Source of the DNA: Rugamonas rubra
GTDB taxonomy: Bacteria; Pseudomonadota; Gammaproteobacteria; Burkholderiales; Burkholderiaceae_D
Direction of reading: 5' to 3'
DNA length: 64,000 nt
Assembly (NCBI RefSeq): GCF_900114705.1
Contig: NZ_FOTW01000019.1
Span: forward strand, 1 to 64,000
Below, piece by piece: positions 44,063 to 53,253 of this stretch. How positions within the stretch are numbered: position 1 is the first letter of the stretch; each line of letters begins with the position of its first letter. The position numbers and the translations under genes were made by a program. The notes under the pieces were generated by a model. It saw nothing but the letters and a program-made list of their open reading frames with translations. It was not told where the DNA came from and did no database searches.

Positions 44063-44677
44063 TTGAACCACGCCCCGACCCCCATGGAGGCGGCCCCACT
44101 CCGGCCGCCGGCCGAGGCCGCCCCCGCGGCCGACACGCTGCTGCCGGTCGCCGTCGCGGCGGTGCTGCGCCACGCCCGCGAGGGCAGCCTGCCGCTGTTC
44201 GCCCGCACGCTGGGCCTGCCGCAGGCGGAGCTGTTGGCGCTGGTCGCCGATTGTCTGCCGGGGCAGCCCGACAGCATGCCCATCCCGGCCAGCAAGTACG
44301 CCGCGCTGGCCGAGCACGCGCCGGTGGTGTTCCACGAGCTGGTCGCGCTGCTGCGCGCCGGCGCCACGCCGGGCGGCGCCGCGCGCCGCGCCGGCTGGCT
44401 GGCGCGCGCCGTCGGCGCCGCCTGCATGGGGCGGCGCCACCTGTGGCAGGATCTCGGCCTGGCCGGGCGCGACGAGGTGTCGGCGCTGCTGCGCCACCAT
44501 TTCCAGCCGCTGTACGCGGCCAACACGGACGACATCAAGTGGAAGCGCTTCCTGTTCGAGCAGCTGGGCCGCACGCTGGGCCGGCCGGGCCTGCGGCCGC
44601 CCGGCTGCGGCTGCTGCGAGCAGGTCGGCGCCTGCTTCGGCGCCAAGCCGGCCGCCGCGCAGGAGGCGGCGGACTAG
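44063..44677 (+). CDS. NifQ-like protein with an altered cysteine motif
   Basis: 204 aa. The C-terminal half matches NifQ: DDIKWKRFLFEQLG corresponds to the family's DM.WKKFLYRQLC stretch, followed by the cysteine cluster PGCGCCEQVGACFG. NifQ usually has C-x4-C-x2-C-x5-C binding an Fe-S-Mo cluster; here the first cysteine position is a leucine, and an extra cysteine sits inside the second spacing (C-G-C-C-x5-C). A TTG start at 44063 is preferred because GAGAGGA (44051-44057) precedes it; the first ATG, at 44084, lacks one. NifQ donates molybdenum for FeMo-co, but no nif genes are in view. It overlaps the convergent HD-GYP gene by 4 bp. Confidence 0.7.
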   Translation: MNHAPTPMEAAPLRPPAEAAPAADTLLPVAVAAVLRHAREGSLPLFARTLGLPQAELLALVADCLPGQPDSMPIPASKYAALAEHAPVVFHELVALLRAGATPGGAARRAGWLARAVGAACMGRRHLWQDLGLAGRDEVSALLRHHFQPLYAANTDDIKWKRFLFEQLGRTLGRPGLRPPGCGCCEQVGACFGAKPAAAQEAAD

Positions 44678-46179
44678 TCGGGGAAGCGCTCGTTGATGGC
44701 CAGCGCCTGGTCGATGTTCTGGCACAGCAGCTCGACGTAGACCGGGTCCAGGTGGTGGCCGGAGACCTCGCGCAGGTGCGCGACGACGCGGTCGATCGGC
44801 CAGGCCTCCTTGTAGCAGCGCTTGTGCATCAGCGCGTCGAACACGTCGGCGACGGCGACGATGCGGGCGTAGAGGTGGATGTCGTGGCCCTTCAGGCCTT
44901 GTGGATAGCCGCTGCCGTCGAACTTCTCGTGGTGCTGGTGGGCGATGACGGCGGCCGCCTTCAGGATCGGCCGCTGCGAGCCGTCTAGGATGGACAGGCC
45001 GACCGAGGGGTGCTGCTTCATGATCTCCCATTCGGCGGCGTCGAGCTTGCCCGGCTTGAGCAGCACGGCGTCCGGCGTGGCGATCTTGCCGATGTCGTGC
45101 ATCGGCGCGGCGTGGCGCAGCACGGCGGCGGCGTCGTCCGGCATGCCGGCGGCGCAGGCCAGCAGGTGGCAGATCTCGGACATGCGGCGCACGTGGTTGC
45201 CGGCCTCGTTGGAGCGCGACTCGACGACGTCGCCCAGGCGCAGGATCAGCTCGGCCTGGGTGTCGGTGATCTCCTGGGTCAAGAGGATGTTGTCGAAGGC
45301 GATCGCCACGCCCGAGCAGAACACCTCGAGCAGCTTGGCGTCGATCTCGGAGATCTCGTCGACGCCCTTGAGCACCAGCAGCGAGGCCTTGCCGCTGCTG
45401 TTGGGGAAGTAGCCGATGTAGGTGTCGCCCTGCAGGCGCGAGATCTTGTTGCTCTTGGCCGCGTCGAGCTGGGCCAGCACGTCGGCGCTGAGCATGGTGG
45501 CGTCGTCGTCGCCGATCTGCGCCAGGATCTCGTAGTCGTTCTCGCCGCTGATGGCGGTGGCGCCGCGCAGGCGCAGCAGCATGCTGTTCTCCAGCCGCAG
45601 CAGGGCCACCACCTGTTGCAGCAGGCCGCCGGCGAAGTCCTTCAGGTTGCGCTGCTGGAAGATGTGGGCCGAGGCGGCGATCACCCGCTCGAGCCCCTCG
45701 CGGTAGTTGAGCTGGGCGCGCCTGGCCTCCTCGACCTTCATGATGTCGCGGTAGGCGCGCAGCGCGGCGAAGGTGGTGGTGAACAGCTTGGTGCGGTCGA
45801 GCTCGGTCTTTTCCTTGTAGTCGTTGATGTCGTAGTTGACGATCACCCGCTCCTCCGGCGCCTGGCCGGGCTGGCCGGTGCGCAGCACGATGCGGGTGAA
45901 CTGGTTGTCCAGGTCCTCGCGCATCCAGCGCGCCACCTCCAGGCCGCTGTCCTCCTTCTCCATCACCACGTCGAGGAAGACCAGGGCGATGTCGCTCTCG
46001 CGCGCCAGCACCTGTTTGGCCTCGGCGCCGCTGTAGGCGTGCACGAAGCTCAGGGCGCGGCCGTCGAGGCGGAAGCGGGTCAGGGTGAGCTTGGTGATGT
46101 CGTGGATGTCGGGCTCGTCGTCGACTAGCAGGACTTTCCAGGGCGCTAACTTGGGCGAGGCTGAGGACAAAAAGGACAT
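44674..46179 (-). CDS. Response regulator with DUF3369 and HD-GYP domains
   Basis: About 501 aa from ATG 46179 (an in-frame ATG at 46254 would add 25 residues without domain content). Receiver domain about 15-140 with phospho-acceptor aspartate in LVFLDVVME; DUF3369, a GAF-like sensor, about 160-320; HD-GYP about 325-500 with HDIGK and HHEKFDGSGYPQGLKG. The HD and GYP residues are present, so c-di-GMP phosphodiesterase activity is likely, controlled by phosphorylation. A good promoter lies about 110 bp upstream. The cognate kinase is not adjacent. Confidence 0.92.
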   Translation of the reverse strand: MSFLSSASPKLAPWKVLLVDDEPDIHDITKLTLTRFRLDGRALSFVHAYSGAEAKQVLARESDIALVFLDVVMEKEDSGLEVARWMREDLDNQFTRIVLRTGQPGQAPEERVIVNYDINDYKEKTELDRTKLFTTTFAALRAYRDIMKVEEARRAQLNYREGLERVIAASAHIFQQRNLKDFAGGLLQQVVALLRLENSMLLRLRGATAISGENDYEILAQIGDDDATMLSADVLAQLDAAKSNKISRLQGDTYIGYFPNSSGKASLLVLKGVDEISEIDAKLLEVFCSGVAIAFDNILLTQEITDTQAELILRLGDVVESRSNEAGNHVRRMSEICHLLACAAGMPDDAAAVLRHAAPMHDIGKIATPDAVLLKPGKLDAAEWEIMKQHPSVGLSILDGSQRPILKAAAVIAHQHHEKFDGSGYPQGLKGHDIHLYARIVAVADVFDALMHKRCYKEAWPIDRVVAHLREVSGHHLDPVYVELLCQNIDQALAINERFPD

Positions 46180-46286
46180 AGGGGCAAGTTCCGCAAAATG
46201 GCTCAAAAACGCAATGCTAAAAGGCGCTGATCGATAGGGGGGCGGTTGTGGCAAAGCCGCGTGCGGATGCCGGGCACACGTTTTCG

Positions 46287-46315
46287 ATTGTAGTCCGACC
46301 TATGAATATTAACAA
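46287..46315 (-). promoter_or_regulatory. Sigma-70 promoter of the HD-GYP gene
   Basis: On the minus strand TTGTTA (46310-46315), 17 bp, TACAAT (46287-46292). The transcript would start near 46280, giving a leader of about 100 nt to ATG 46179 and making either start codon possible. Confidence 0.7.
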
Positions 46316-46478
46316 CAGGCAATAATGTTTCCGTCCCGCCGGCGCCGGAATGGGGCCGTGCGACAACACTTTCATATCGTTTAAGCTAATTAATTTTGCA
46401 ACATGCGGGCAGAAGTAACAATACTTCGTTTTTGGAAAGATTGCTATCGTGAAGCAAAAGATTTTGCCGTACGGACGT
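46316..46478. other. AT-richer gap between the HD-GYP promoter and the phoX terminator
   Basis: With the promoter and terminator on either side this is part of a 390-bp stretch without genes. It holds a palindrome GCAAAA-GA-TTTTGC (46454-46467) of unknown use. No open frame with a Shine-Dalgarno was seen. Confidence 0.4.
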
Positions 46479-46514
46479 AAAAAAGCCCGCGGCGAGCGAC
46501 GGCTCGGCGCGGGC
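46479..46514 (-). terminator. Intrinsic terminator of phoX
   Basis: On the minus strand a 13-bp stem with one mismatch (46485-46497 against 46502-46514) and a 4-nt loop is followed by six T (46479-46484), about 55 bp after the phoX stop. Confidence 0.9.
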
Positions 46515-46569
46515 GCAGGCGGGGGCGCCTGGCGGGGAGGGGCGGCTGGCGCCCCGCCCGTGGTCTAGC

Positions 46570-48543
46570 TTACTTCAGCGTCGGCAGGCCGGTCAGGTAG
46601 CCGACGGCGGCGCCGAAGCGGTCGCGGTAGTTGGCGCGCACCAGCGGATCGAGGGTCTCGACCACCTTCGAGTGCAGGCCGCCGGTGACCTTGCCGCTGG
46701 CGTCCTTGCTCACCTCCCAGTCGCCGACGTGCTGGAAGTTGCTCATGATGTAGGCGAAGCCGTTGATGTCGTCGACCGCGTGCAGGCCGGTCGACTCGGC
46801 GCCGGCCGGGGCCGACATCAGGCGGGTCAGCACCTTGGTGTCGACGTTGTAGGCCCACAGGAAGTTGTTGACGTGCAGGCCGCTATCCTCGCCGATGAAC
46901 AGGGTGCGCAGCTTCTCGGAGAACTTGATGTTGTCCGGGTTGGCGACCTTGTCGGCGTGGGCCAGGTTGCCCAGCGCGTCGGGCTTGGCCAGGTCCTCGC
47001 CGACCAGGGCCGGCACGGCGGCCATGTCGACCGGTACCCAGTCGGAGTCGATGGCGCTGCCGCCGACGTCCTTCTGGCCGCCCTTCAGGTTCAGCGCGTA
47101 GACGACGCCGGCGTTCGGGCCCTTGATCGAGATGCCGCCGGAGCCGTCCTTCATGGCGCCGCTGATGTAGGCCATGGCCGAGTAGGCGATCTTGTCCTTG
47201 ACGTTGACGGTGGTGCCTTCCATCTTGGTGAAGCCCAGGCTGCCGCCCTTGAAGGCGGCGTAGCGGTGGGTTTCCAGGAAGGCGGCGGCCTTCTCCTTGC
47301 CCGGCGCGAACTTGACCCAGTTCGACTTGCCGCCGAAGGGGATCTTGGTGTAGCTGGCATCGGCCGGGTCGGCGGTCTTGGCGCTGACGATGTCGGCCGC
47401 CTTGAGGGTGTCGGCCAGGGCCTTGATCTCGGCGCTGGTGGCGCTGCCCAACTTGATCCAGGTCAGGTCGGCCGAGCCGCCGTTGTCGGCCGTCTTCTGC
47501 GCCCACTTGGCGACGTACAGGGTGCCCGAGGACAGGTCGCGCGCCTTGTCGGCGATGAACATGAACAGGCCGCCGTTGGTGGCGTCGTCGCCCATCAGCG
47601 CGGTGCGCTCGTCGGGCATGACCTGGACCAGCTCGTGCGAGATGCGGCCCATGCAGTAGTGCTTCTTGCAGCTGCCGGTGCCGTCCGGGTTGACGGTGAT
47701 CTCCGGCATGTGGCCGTAGTGGTAGGGGTTGGCCTTGGCGGCGTCGCCGTACAGGTTCGCGCTGAAGGCGGCGAACTGGCTGTTCTTCTCGATGACGGTG
47801 GCGTCCGGTTCGTACTCTTCGCTCGACAGGTGGGTGTTCCACGGCGAGCGGCTGGCGCCGCAGGTGATCCACAGGCCGTTGGCCGGGCTGGTGTCGACGT
47901 TGTGGTACTTGACCAGGGTCAGCGCGCCGGTGGTCTTGTCCTGGTCCAGCGTCAGCACGGCGATCGGCGACGGCAGCATGCCGTACATCGAGTCGCCCTT
48001 GACGTTGCGGGTGGCGTATTCGAACTGCACCACGGCGAACACGGTGTTGCCCTTGACGCCGGCGACGCTCGGCGCGTCCAGTTTCAGCAGCGAGGTGCCG
48101 TCCGGGCAGTCGGAGAAGAAATGGCGCTTGTTCGGCTCGGTGACGTCGACGATCGGCTTGTTGTTGATGTCGTAGAAGCCGCCCGACAGGGTGGTGCCGC
48201 CTTTGCCGTCCGGCACTTGGGCGCCGGTGACGAAGAAGGTTTCATATTTCAGCGCGAAGCTTTGCTTGGAGCCGTCGCTGAAGGTGGCCGACAGGGCCGA
48301 GCCGACGGTGGTGGTGGCCATCTGGGCGGCGTTGGCCAGGCCTGGGGCGCTCATCGGCGAGAAGGTTACCGAGCTCAGCGTGACCGGGGTCGTTGGCGGC
48401 ACGACGGCCGCGGCCGTGGCGGAATCGCCGCCGCAGCCGGCCAGCAGATAGGAAGCGCCGCTCGCGCCGGCCAGCGGCAGCAGAGGCGCGCCGGACAGGA
48501 ATTTGATCATACGGCGGCGGGACAGATCGAGAGACTCGCTCAT
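46570..48543 (-). CDS. phoX: PhoX-type alkaline phosphatase, Tat-exported
   Basis: 657 aa. The N-terminus has a Tat signal, SRRRMIKFLSG, and then a lipobox-like LLAGC, so the protein is exported folded and may be lipid-anchored. The body is the PhoX/DUF839 beta-propeller (NKRHFFSDCPDGTSLLKLDAP, TCGASRSPWNTHLSSEEYEPD, GRISHELVQVMPDERTALMGDD, KFSEKLRTLFIGEDSG). PhoX hydrolyses phosphomonoesters with a calcium-iron cofactor. The start is ATG 48543; upstream in-frame codons lack signal sequence. A PHO box in its promoter agrees with induction at phosphate limitation. Confidence 0.9.
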   Translation of the reverse strand: MSESLDLSRRRMIKFLSGAPLLPLAGASGASYLLAGCGGDSATAAAVVPPTTPVTLSSVTFSPMSAPGLANAAQMATTTVGSALSATFSDGSKQSFALKYETFFVTGAQVPDGKGGTTLSGGFYDINNKPIVDVTEPNKRHFFSDCPDGTSLLKLDAPSVAGVKGNTVFAVVQFEYATRNVKGDSMYGMLPSPIAVLTLDQDKTTGALTLVKYHNVDTSPANGLWITCGASRSPWNTHLSSEEYEPDATVIEKNSQFAAFSANLYGDAAKANPYHYGHMPEITVNPDGTGSCKKHYCMGRISHELVQVMPDERTALMGDDATNGGLFMFIADKARDLSSGTLYVAKWAQKTADNGGSADLTWIKLGSATSAEIKALADTLKAADIVSAKTADPADASYTKIPFGGKSNWVKFAPGKEKAAAFLETHRYAAFKGGSLGFTKMEGTTVNVKDKIAYSAMAYISGAMKDGSGGISIKGPNAGVVYALNLKGGQKDVGGSAIDSDWVPVDMAAVPALVGEDLAKPDALGNLAHADKVANPDNIKFSEKLRTLFIGEDSGLHVNNFLWAYNVDTKVLTRLMSAPAGAESTGLHAVDDINGFAYIMSNFQHVGDWEVSKDASGKVTGGLHSKVVETLDPLVRANYRDRFGAAVGYLTGLPTLK

Positions 48544-48639
48544 GGGAAGGTAATCCTGGGTTAGTGTTGGCCATGTCATGTGCCGCGCGGCGTCGGCTGG
48601 CGGCTTCATGCGAGGTGGTGGCGCACCTCGACGAGCGAG

Positions 48640-48673
48640 ATAATAGTTTGCCCATATGACATCTTCGTGACAT
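48640..48673 (-). promoter_or_regulatory. PHO box and -10 of the phoX promoter
   Basis: On the minus strand ATGTCAC (48667-48673), GAAG, ATGTCAT (48656-48662): two 7-bp direct repeats with a 4-bp spacer, the PhoB site layout (consensus CTGTCAT-N4-CTGTCAT). TATTAT (48640-48645) follows after 10 bp, the usual spacing when the PHO box takes the place of the -35. Confidence 0.75.
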
Positions 48674-48762
48674 TGGTAACAAAGCGCGTCGGTTCCGGCC
48701 CGGCGTGGCGAAACGCGCTATATTGGGACGCTGGTTTTGTTATCGACGAAGAGGAGGATGCC

Positions 48763-49260
48763 ATGCGCACCATTACATCAACCCTGTTGGGCGCGCCGCT
48801 GCTGCTGTGGGCCTTGTTGGCCGGCGCCGGCGCGCGCGCCGACGTCAACATCCATTATGTCGAGCCGGAGCGTTTCAGCGACGTGCCGTTTTCGCCGGTC
48901 GAGCGCGAGCGCGTGCTTAAGCAGTTGTCCGAGCATCTCGCCAAGCTGGGCCGCCAGTTGCCGGCCGGCCAGACCCTGAAGGTCGAGGTGCTCGACGTCG
49001 ACCTGGCCGGCCGCATGTATCCGCGCCGTGGCGGCGACGAGATCCGCGTGATGAACGGCGGCGCCGACTGGCCCCGCCTGCACCTGCGCTACACGCTGGA
49101 GGCCGGCGGCCAGGTGCTGCGCAGCGGCGACGACGAGCTGAGCAATATGAACTACCAGGACCGCATCAGCCGCTATGGCGGTGACGACGCGCTGCGCTAC
49201 GAGAAGCAGATGCTCGACGAGTGGTTCGCCAAGCGCTTCGCGCCGCCCGCCCGCGGCTAG
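48763..49260 (+). CDS. DUF3016-family exported protein
   Basis: 165 aa. Sec signal MRTITSTLLGAPLLLWALLAG ending near GARAD; the mature protein begins VNIHYVEPERFSDVPFSPVERERVLKQL and has VLDVDLAGRMYP and the RYGGDDALRYEKQMLDEWF ending, all typical of DUF3016. The family is periplasmic and of unknown role. Shine-Dalgarno GAGGAGG lies just before ATG 48763. It is divergent from phoX with about 220 bp between them, so PhoB might influence both, although the PHO box points towards phoX. Confidence 0.85.
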   Translation: MRTITSTLLGAPLLLWALLAGAGARADVNIHYVEPERFSDVPFSPVERERVLKQLSEHLAKLGRQLPAGQTLKVEVLDVDLAGRMYPRRGGDEIRVMNGGADWPRLHLRYTLEAGGQVLRSGDDELSNMNYQDRISRYGGDDALRYEKQMLDEWFAKRFAPPARG

Positions 49261-49302
49261 GCGGCGTGCCGGCGCCGCTCGTGGCGCAGCGGGCGCCGCC
49301 CG

Positions 49303-50004
49303 TTACAGCCGTTCGGCGAGGAACAGCAGGCTGTTGCCGTGCGCCTGGGCGGCGGCGCGCTGCTGGTAGCCGGCGCGGTGGTCGCAGTTGAAGCCGTGCT
49401 CGGCCTGCGGGTAGAGGTGGATCTCGACGTCCTCGTTGGCGGCGAAGCGCTCGGCGATGTTCTTCACGGCGGCGGCGGGGATGTGGCTGTCCTCGGCGCC
49501 GAAGTGCAGCTGCAGCGGCACGGCCAGGCGCGCCGCCTGCTCCAGGCAGTTGTGGATACCGCCGCCGTAGTAGGCCACGGCGGCGTCGACCACGCCGTCG
49601 CAGGCGGCCAGGAAGGACAGGCGGCCACCGAAGCAGAAGCCGAGCGCGGCGATGTTGGCGCCGACGCCGGGGCGGGCGCGTAGCGCGGCGGCGGCCAGCG
49701 CGATGTCGGCGCGGGCCAGCGCCACGTCGCAGGCGTTCATCAGCGCGACGGCGCGCTGCCAGTCGGCGTCGGCGTAGCCCAGCTCGATGCGCGGACCCTG
49801 GCGCCAGAACAGGTCGGGCGCCAGCACCACGTAGCCGTCGGCGGCGTACTGGTCGGCCACCGCGCGGATGTGCTCGTTAACCCCGAAGATTTCCTGCAGC
49901 AGCACGATGCCGGGGCCGCCCCGGCCGCCGTGCGGCAGCGCCAGGTAGGCCTGGAAGGGGCCGTCGGGTGAGTTGATGGTGAGCCATTGGCTGCTGGTCG
50001 GCAT
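49303..50004 (-). CDS. Dienelactone hydrolase family protein
   Basis: 233 aa, cytoplasmic alpha/beta hydrolase. LQEIFGVNEHIRAVADQYA is the family's substrate-side glutamate region, the nucleophile is the cysteine of ALGFCFGGRLS, the acid lies in HFGAEDSHIP and the histidine in AEHGFNCDHR. Dienelactone hydrolases open the lactone in chloroaromatic breakdown, but most chromosomal homologues without a catabolic cluster act on unknown esters. It stands alone with its start ATG 50004. Confidence 0.9.
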   Translation of the reverse strand: MPTSSQWLTINSPDGPFQAYLALPHGGRGGPGIVLLQEIFGVNEHIRAVADQYAADGYVVLAPDLFWRQGPRIELGYADADWQRAVALMNACDVALARADIALAAAALRARPGVGANIAALGFCFGGRLSFLAACDGVVDAAVAYYGGGIHNCLEQAARLAVPLQLHFGAEDSHIPAAAVKNIAERFAANEDVEIHLYPQAEHGFNCDHRAGYQQRAAAQAHGNSLLFLAERL

Positions 50005-50079
50005 GGTCGGTCCTCGCGGTTGGAAAGAACGTCCATGCTACCGCAGATGGGGCCGCGCCGTCGCGGCGCTCCGTTCGCC

Positions 50080-53000
50080 TCAGTACACCTCGCGCAGATA
50101 CAGCACCGGGCCGCTGCGGTAGACGCCGAACACGATGTGGCCGGGCACGCTGGGCAGGAAGGGCAGGACGTTGAGGTGGCTGGCGTCGCCGTCGCGGATC
50201 GGGTTGTTGGCGTCGCTGATCGAGATGTCGACGGCGCCGCTCTTGTCCTTGCCGGGCGCGCGCAGCATCACCCTGGCGTCGCCGCTGGTGAAGCGCAGTA
50301 CCTGCGAACCCTGCAGGCCCAGCAAGGCGATGTTGCAGTCACCGTTGGCCAGTTGCAGCTTGCCCTGGCAGTTGGCGAAGCTGAGGGTGCCCAGCGTGTA
50401 GCCGGTCTGGTTGTTGTCCAGGCGGTTGTAGACGTAGTTCGCGCCGGTCCAGTACTGGGCGCGCAGCGTCAGCGGCATCGGCGAGCTCTCCGAGCCGTAG
50501 CCGTGGCCCACCTGCAGGCGGCCGCTGAGCACGCGCAGGGCCGGCTCGCGCGAGGCGGCGCCGCGCGCCGAGCTGGCCAGGTCGCTGTCGGCGGCGCGCA
50601 GGTAGAGCGTGGTCGGCGCCGACAGCTTGCTCTTCTGCGCCGGGTCGATCGAGGAGAACTTGTAGCTCAGCGTGGTGCTGGCCCGGCCGCCGCTGAACAC
50701 GCCGGCGCCGGGGCTGACCGGCTCGACGCCGGCGGCGATGCCGTCGTCGACGCGGCCGGCGCCGCCCGGCGTGGTCGGCGGGTTCTTGTCGGCCGGCGCC
50801 AGCGAACCGGCCGCCAGCCAGCCGCTGAAGTCGACCTTCTTGGCCAGCGCGCCCTGGTAGTTCGTCATCAGGTTGGCGCTGTCGTCGAGCGCCGCGCCGC
50901 CGTAGGCCTCCAGGCTGACGGCGAAGGGCTGGTGCGAGTAGACCGTGGGCACCTCGTTGGCCGCGCAGTTGGCCGGGTTGGCGCACATCGGCACGCCCTT
51001 GACGGGGGCGGCGAGGAAGACGTTGAAGTGGTCGGGGATGAAGCGGCCGACGTTGACGCTGCCGCTGGTGGTGAAGTTGGCGGCGCCGGCGCCCAGGTAG
51101 CCGCTGGGATTGACCAGCTTGGCTGTCAGGCTGAAGATGCCGACCGCGTTCCAGCTGGCCGAGGCGAGCGTGGCGACGCCGTTGCTCATGGCGCCGAAGT
51201 TGCTGCCCAGGGCGGGGTTTTGCGCGGCGGGGTAGCTGAGCGGGTCGGGCGCGACCAGCATCTGCTTGAGCGTGTAGCTTTCCGCCGCGCTCTCCTTGCC
51301 GAAGTTGCTGGTCACCTTGCCGTTGTGGTTGACCGCCGACAGGGTCGCGGTGAAGGCCTCGCCGGCCTTGATGAAGGCGGCGCCGGCGGCGTTGGCGGCG
51401 GCCGGGTTGAGCTTGTTCGGCGCGGCCTTCTGCGTCACCGTGAAGAGGAACTTCTCCGGCGCCACCTTGACGCTGGTGCTGCCGGTGACGACCATGCCGG
51501 CGTCGCTGCCGCTGCTCGGCGCGTACTTGGCGTTGATGCCGAGCTGGCCGGCCTCGGCGTACTGCAGCGGGGTGCTGGCCTGGCCGTTGGCGTTGAACGC
51601 CAGCGTCAGATTCTGCCCGGCGGCGCTGCAGGCCGAGCTGGTGTTGGCGGCCAGGGGCACGCCGCCCAGCAGCAGCGGCACCGGCGCGGCGTTGGCGGCG
51701 GCCGGGTTGGTGTAGCCGCAGTTGAAGTTGATGCTGCGCGACAGGCCGGCGAACAGCGGCACGCAGGACGGGTTGTTGCCGACCTTTTGCAGCGCGCTGA
51801 CCGCCAAGGTCTGCGGCGTGTCGGCGATGTGGTCGGGCACGCTCAGGCTCAAGCCGATGTCGGAGAACTGCATCGCGCAACTGCTGTTGTTGGCGCCGCT
51901 GTTGACGCAGACGGTGCCGAGCCCGGCCGGGGTGGCGGCCAGAGTGGCCGTGCCGGCCGTGCCCTGCTTGACGCTGGCGGCGTTGTTGACGCCGCCGCTG
52001 ATGGTGAAGGTGGCGCCGCCCGGGCTGAGCGTGACGGCGGTGCTGGCGCTGTAGTGCGGCGGCGTGCACGCGGCGTTGGCGCAGGCGGTCAGCGCCACCG
52101 TCTGCGGCTGGCATGTCAGGCCGCTGCCGGGGTGGCTGATCTGGATGTGGTGCGGGCCGGACGGCGGCGCCGGTCCGCACACCGGGCCGGGCGCGCTGCC
52201 GTTGGTCGGGTAGCCGCTGTTGTTGGTGACGCAGCTGCAACCGGAGGCGCCGGCCCCGCTGCAGCTGATCACCTTGCCGACCCGGCCGTGCCAGTTCAAC
52301 GTGATGGCGTTGACCAGGGCGTTGCCGCTGATGAAGGCCTCGGAGCTTTGCGTGACCACGTTGCGCGCCACCAGGTCGCCGTTGATGGTGCCGCTCGAGC
52401 CGATGTCGACGTCGCCGGTCATCGTCACGTTGCCGTTGATGACGCTGTTGGCGGCGTTGATCTTCAGGTCGCCGCCGCTGACGGCGCCGGTGACCGTGTT
52501 GCCGGACTCGACGGTGAGCTTGGTGCTGGCGGCGATGTTGCCCTTCACCGTGGTCGAGGAGGCCTCGATGACGACGGTGGGCGCGTTGATGTTGCCGACC
52601 AGGTCGCTGCCCGAGGCCAGCGCGAACGACACGCTGGCGGTGATGTTGCCGGTCAGGTCGACCGGCGAGTTAGTGTCGACGACGGCGCCGGAGATCGGCC
52701 CGATGATGGTGACGTGGGAGGCCAGGTTGACCGCGCCGGTGGCCGTGGCCGAGCCGGCGATCTTGGTGGCCGTCAGCGAGCCGGTGATCTTGGTGGCCGA
52801 GCCGCTGCCGATGGTCAGGCTGCCGGCCGTGACGTCGGCGACGATGGTCTGCGCCTGCGAGCCGATCTTGAAGTTGGCGCCGGCGGCCAGGCTGCCGCCG
52901 GTTATTTTCAGGTTGCTGGGGTTGATGTCGCCGATGTCCAGGCTGCCGCTGCTCTGCAGCCGCGCCGTGCCGCTCATCGTCAGGCGCTGGTTGTAGTCGA

Positions 53001-53253
53001 AGCTCATCGAGCTGGCCAGGCTGACCGTGTAGCCGCTGGGGATGGTGAAATAGTCGTAGTTGTTCAGCGCGGCGCAGCTGTAGGTCTGGCTGGCCGCCGC
53101 ATAGCTGCAGCCGGTGACGGCGGCGCCGTTGAAGACGATGTCGCTCGGCGCCGGCGACCCTCCGGCGCGCGCCGGCCCGGCCAGCCAGGCCAGCGCCAGC
53201 AGCAGGGCCAAGCGCAGTGTCAGCGCCGCCCGGCGCGAAAGGGAAATTGTCAT
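50080..53253 (-). CDS. MshQ-like DUF6701 surface protein
   Basis: 1057 aa with a Sec signal (ending PARAGG). Residues about 70-330 repeat short strands (SLTIGSGSATKITG, DLTGNITASVSFALASG, TVKGNIAASTKLTVESG, VINGNVTMTGDVDIG), a beta-helix like that of bactofilins. A Cys-rich linker follows (CSGAGASGCSC), then Ig-like modules and a C-terminal DUF6701 domain (about 430-1057; VNVGRFIPDHFNVF, LSYKFSSIDP). This is the layout of MshQ of MSHA-type pili. No pilus genes are in view, so it may be a stand-alone adhesin or the last gene of a locus elsewhere. Single gene. Confidence 0.8.
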   Translation of the reverse strand: MTISLSRRAALTLRLALLLALAWLAGPARAGGSPAPSDIVFNGAAVTGCSYAAASQTYSCAALNNYDYFTIPSGYTVSLASSMSFDYNQRLTMSGTARLQSSGSLDIGDINPSNLKITGGSLAAGANFKIGSQAQTIVADVTAGSLTIGSGSATKITGSLTATKIAGSATATGAVNLASHVTIIGPISGAVVDTNSPVDLTGNITASVSFALASGSDLVGNINAPTVVIEASSTTVKGNIAASTKLTVESGNTVTGAVSGGDLKINAANSVINGNVTMTGDVDIGSSGTINGDLVARNVVTQSSEAFISGNALVNAITLNWHGRVGKVISCSGAGASGCSCVTNNSGYPTNGSAPGPVCGPAPPSGPHHIQISHPGSGLTCQPQTVALTACANAACTPPHYSASTAVTLSPGGATFTISGGVNNAASVKQGTAGTATLAATPAGLGTVCVNSGANNSSCAMQFSDIGLSLSVPDHIADTPQTLAVSALQKVGNNPSCVPLFAGLSRSINFNCGYTNPAAANAAPVPLLLGGVPLAANTSSACSAAGQNLTLAFNANGQASTPLQYAEAGQLGINAKYAPSSGSDAGMVVTGSTSVKVAPEKFLFTVTQKAAPNKLNPAAANAAGAAFIKAGEAFTATLSAVNHNGKVTSNFGKESAAESYTLKQMLVAPDPLSYPAAQNPALGSNFGAMSNGVATLASASWNAVGIFSLTAKLVNPSGYLGAGAANFTTSGSVNVGRFIPDHFNVFLAAPVKGVPMCANPANCAANEVPTVYSHQPFAVSLEAYGGAALDDSANLMTNYQGALAKKVDFSGWLAAGSLAPADKNPPTTPGGAGRVDDGIAAGVEPVSPGAGVFSGGRASTTLSYKFSSIDPAQKSKLSAPTTLYLRAADSDLASSARGAASREPALRVLSGRLQVGHGYGSESSPMPLTLRAQYWTGANYVYNRLDNNQTGYTLGTLSFANCQGKLQLANGDCNIALLGLQGSQVLRFTSGDARVMLRAPGKDKSGAVDISISDANNPIRDGDASHLNVLPFLPSVPGHIVFGVYRSGPVLYLREVY

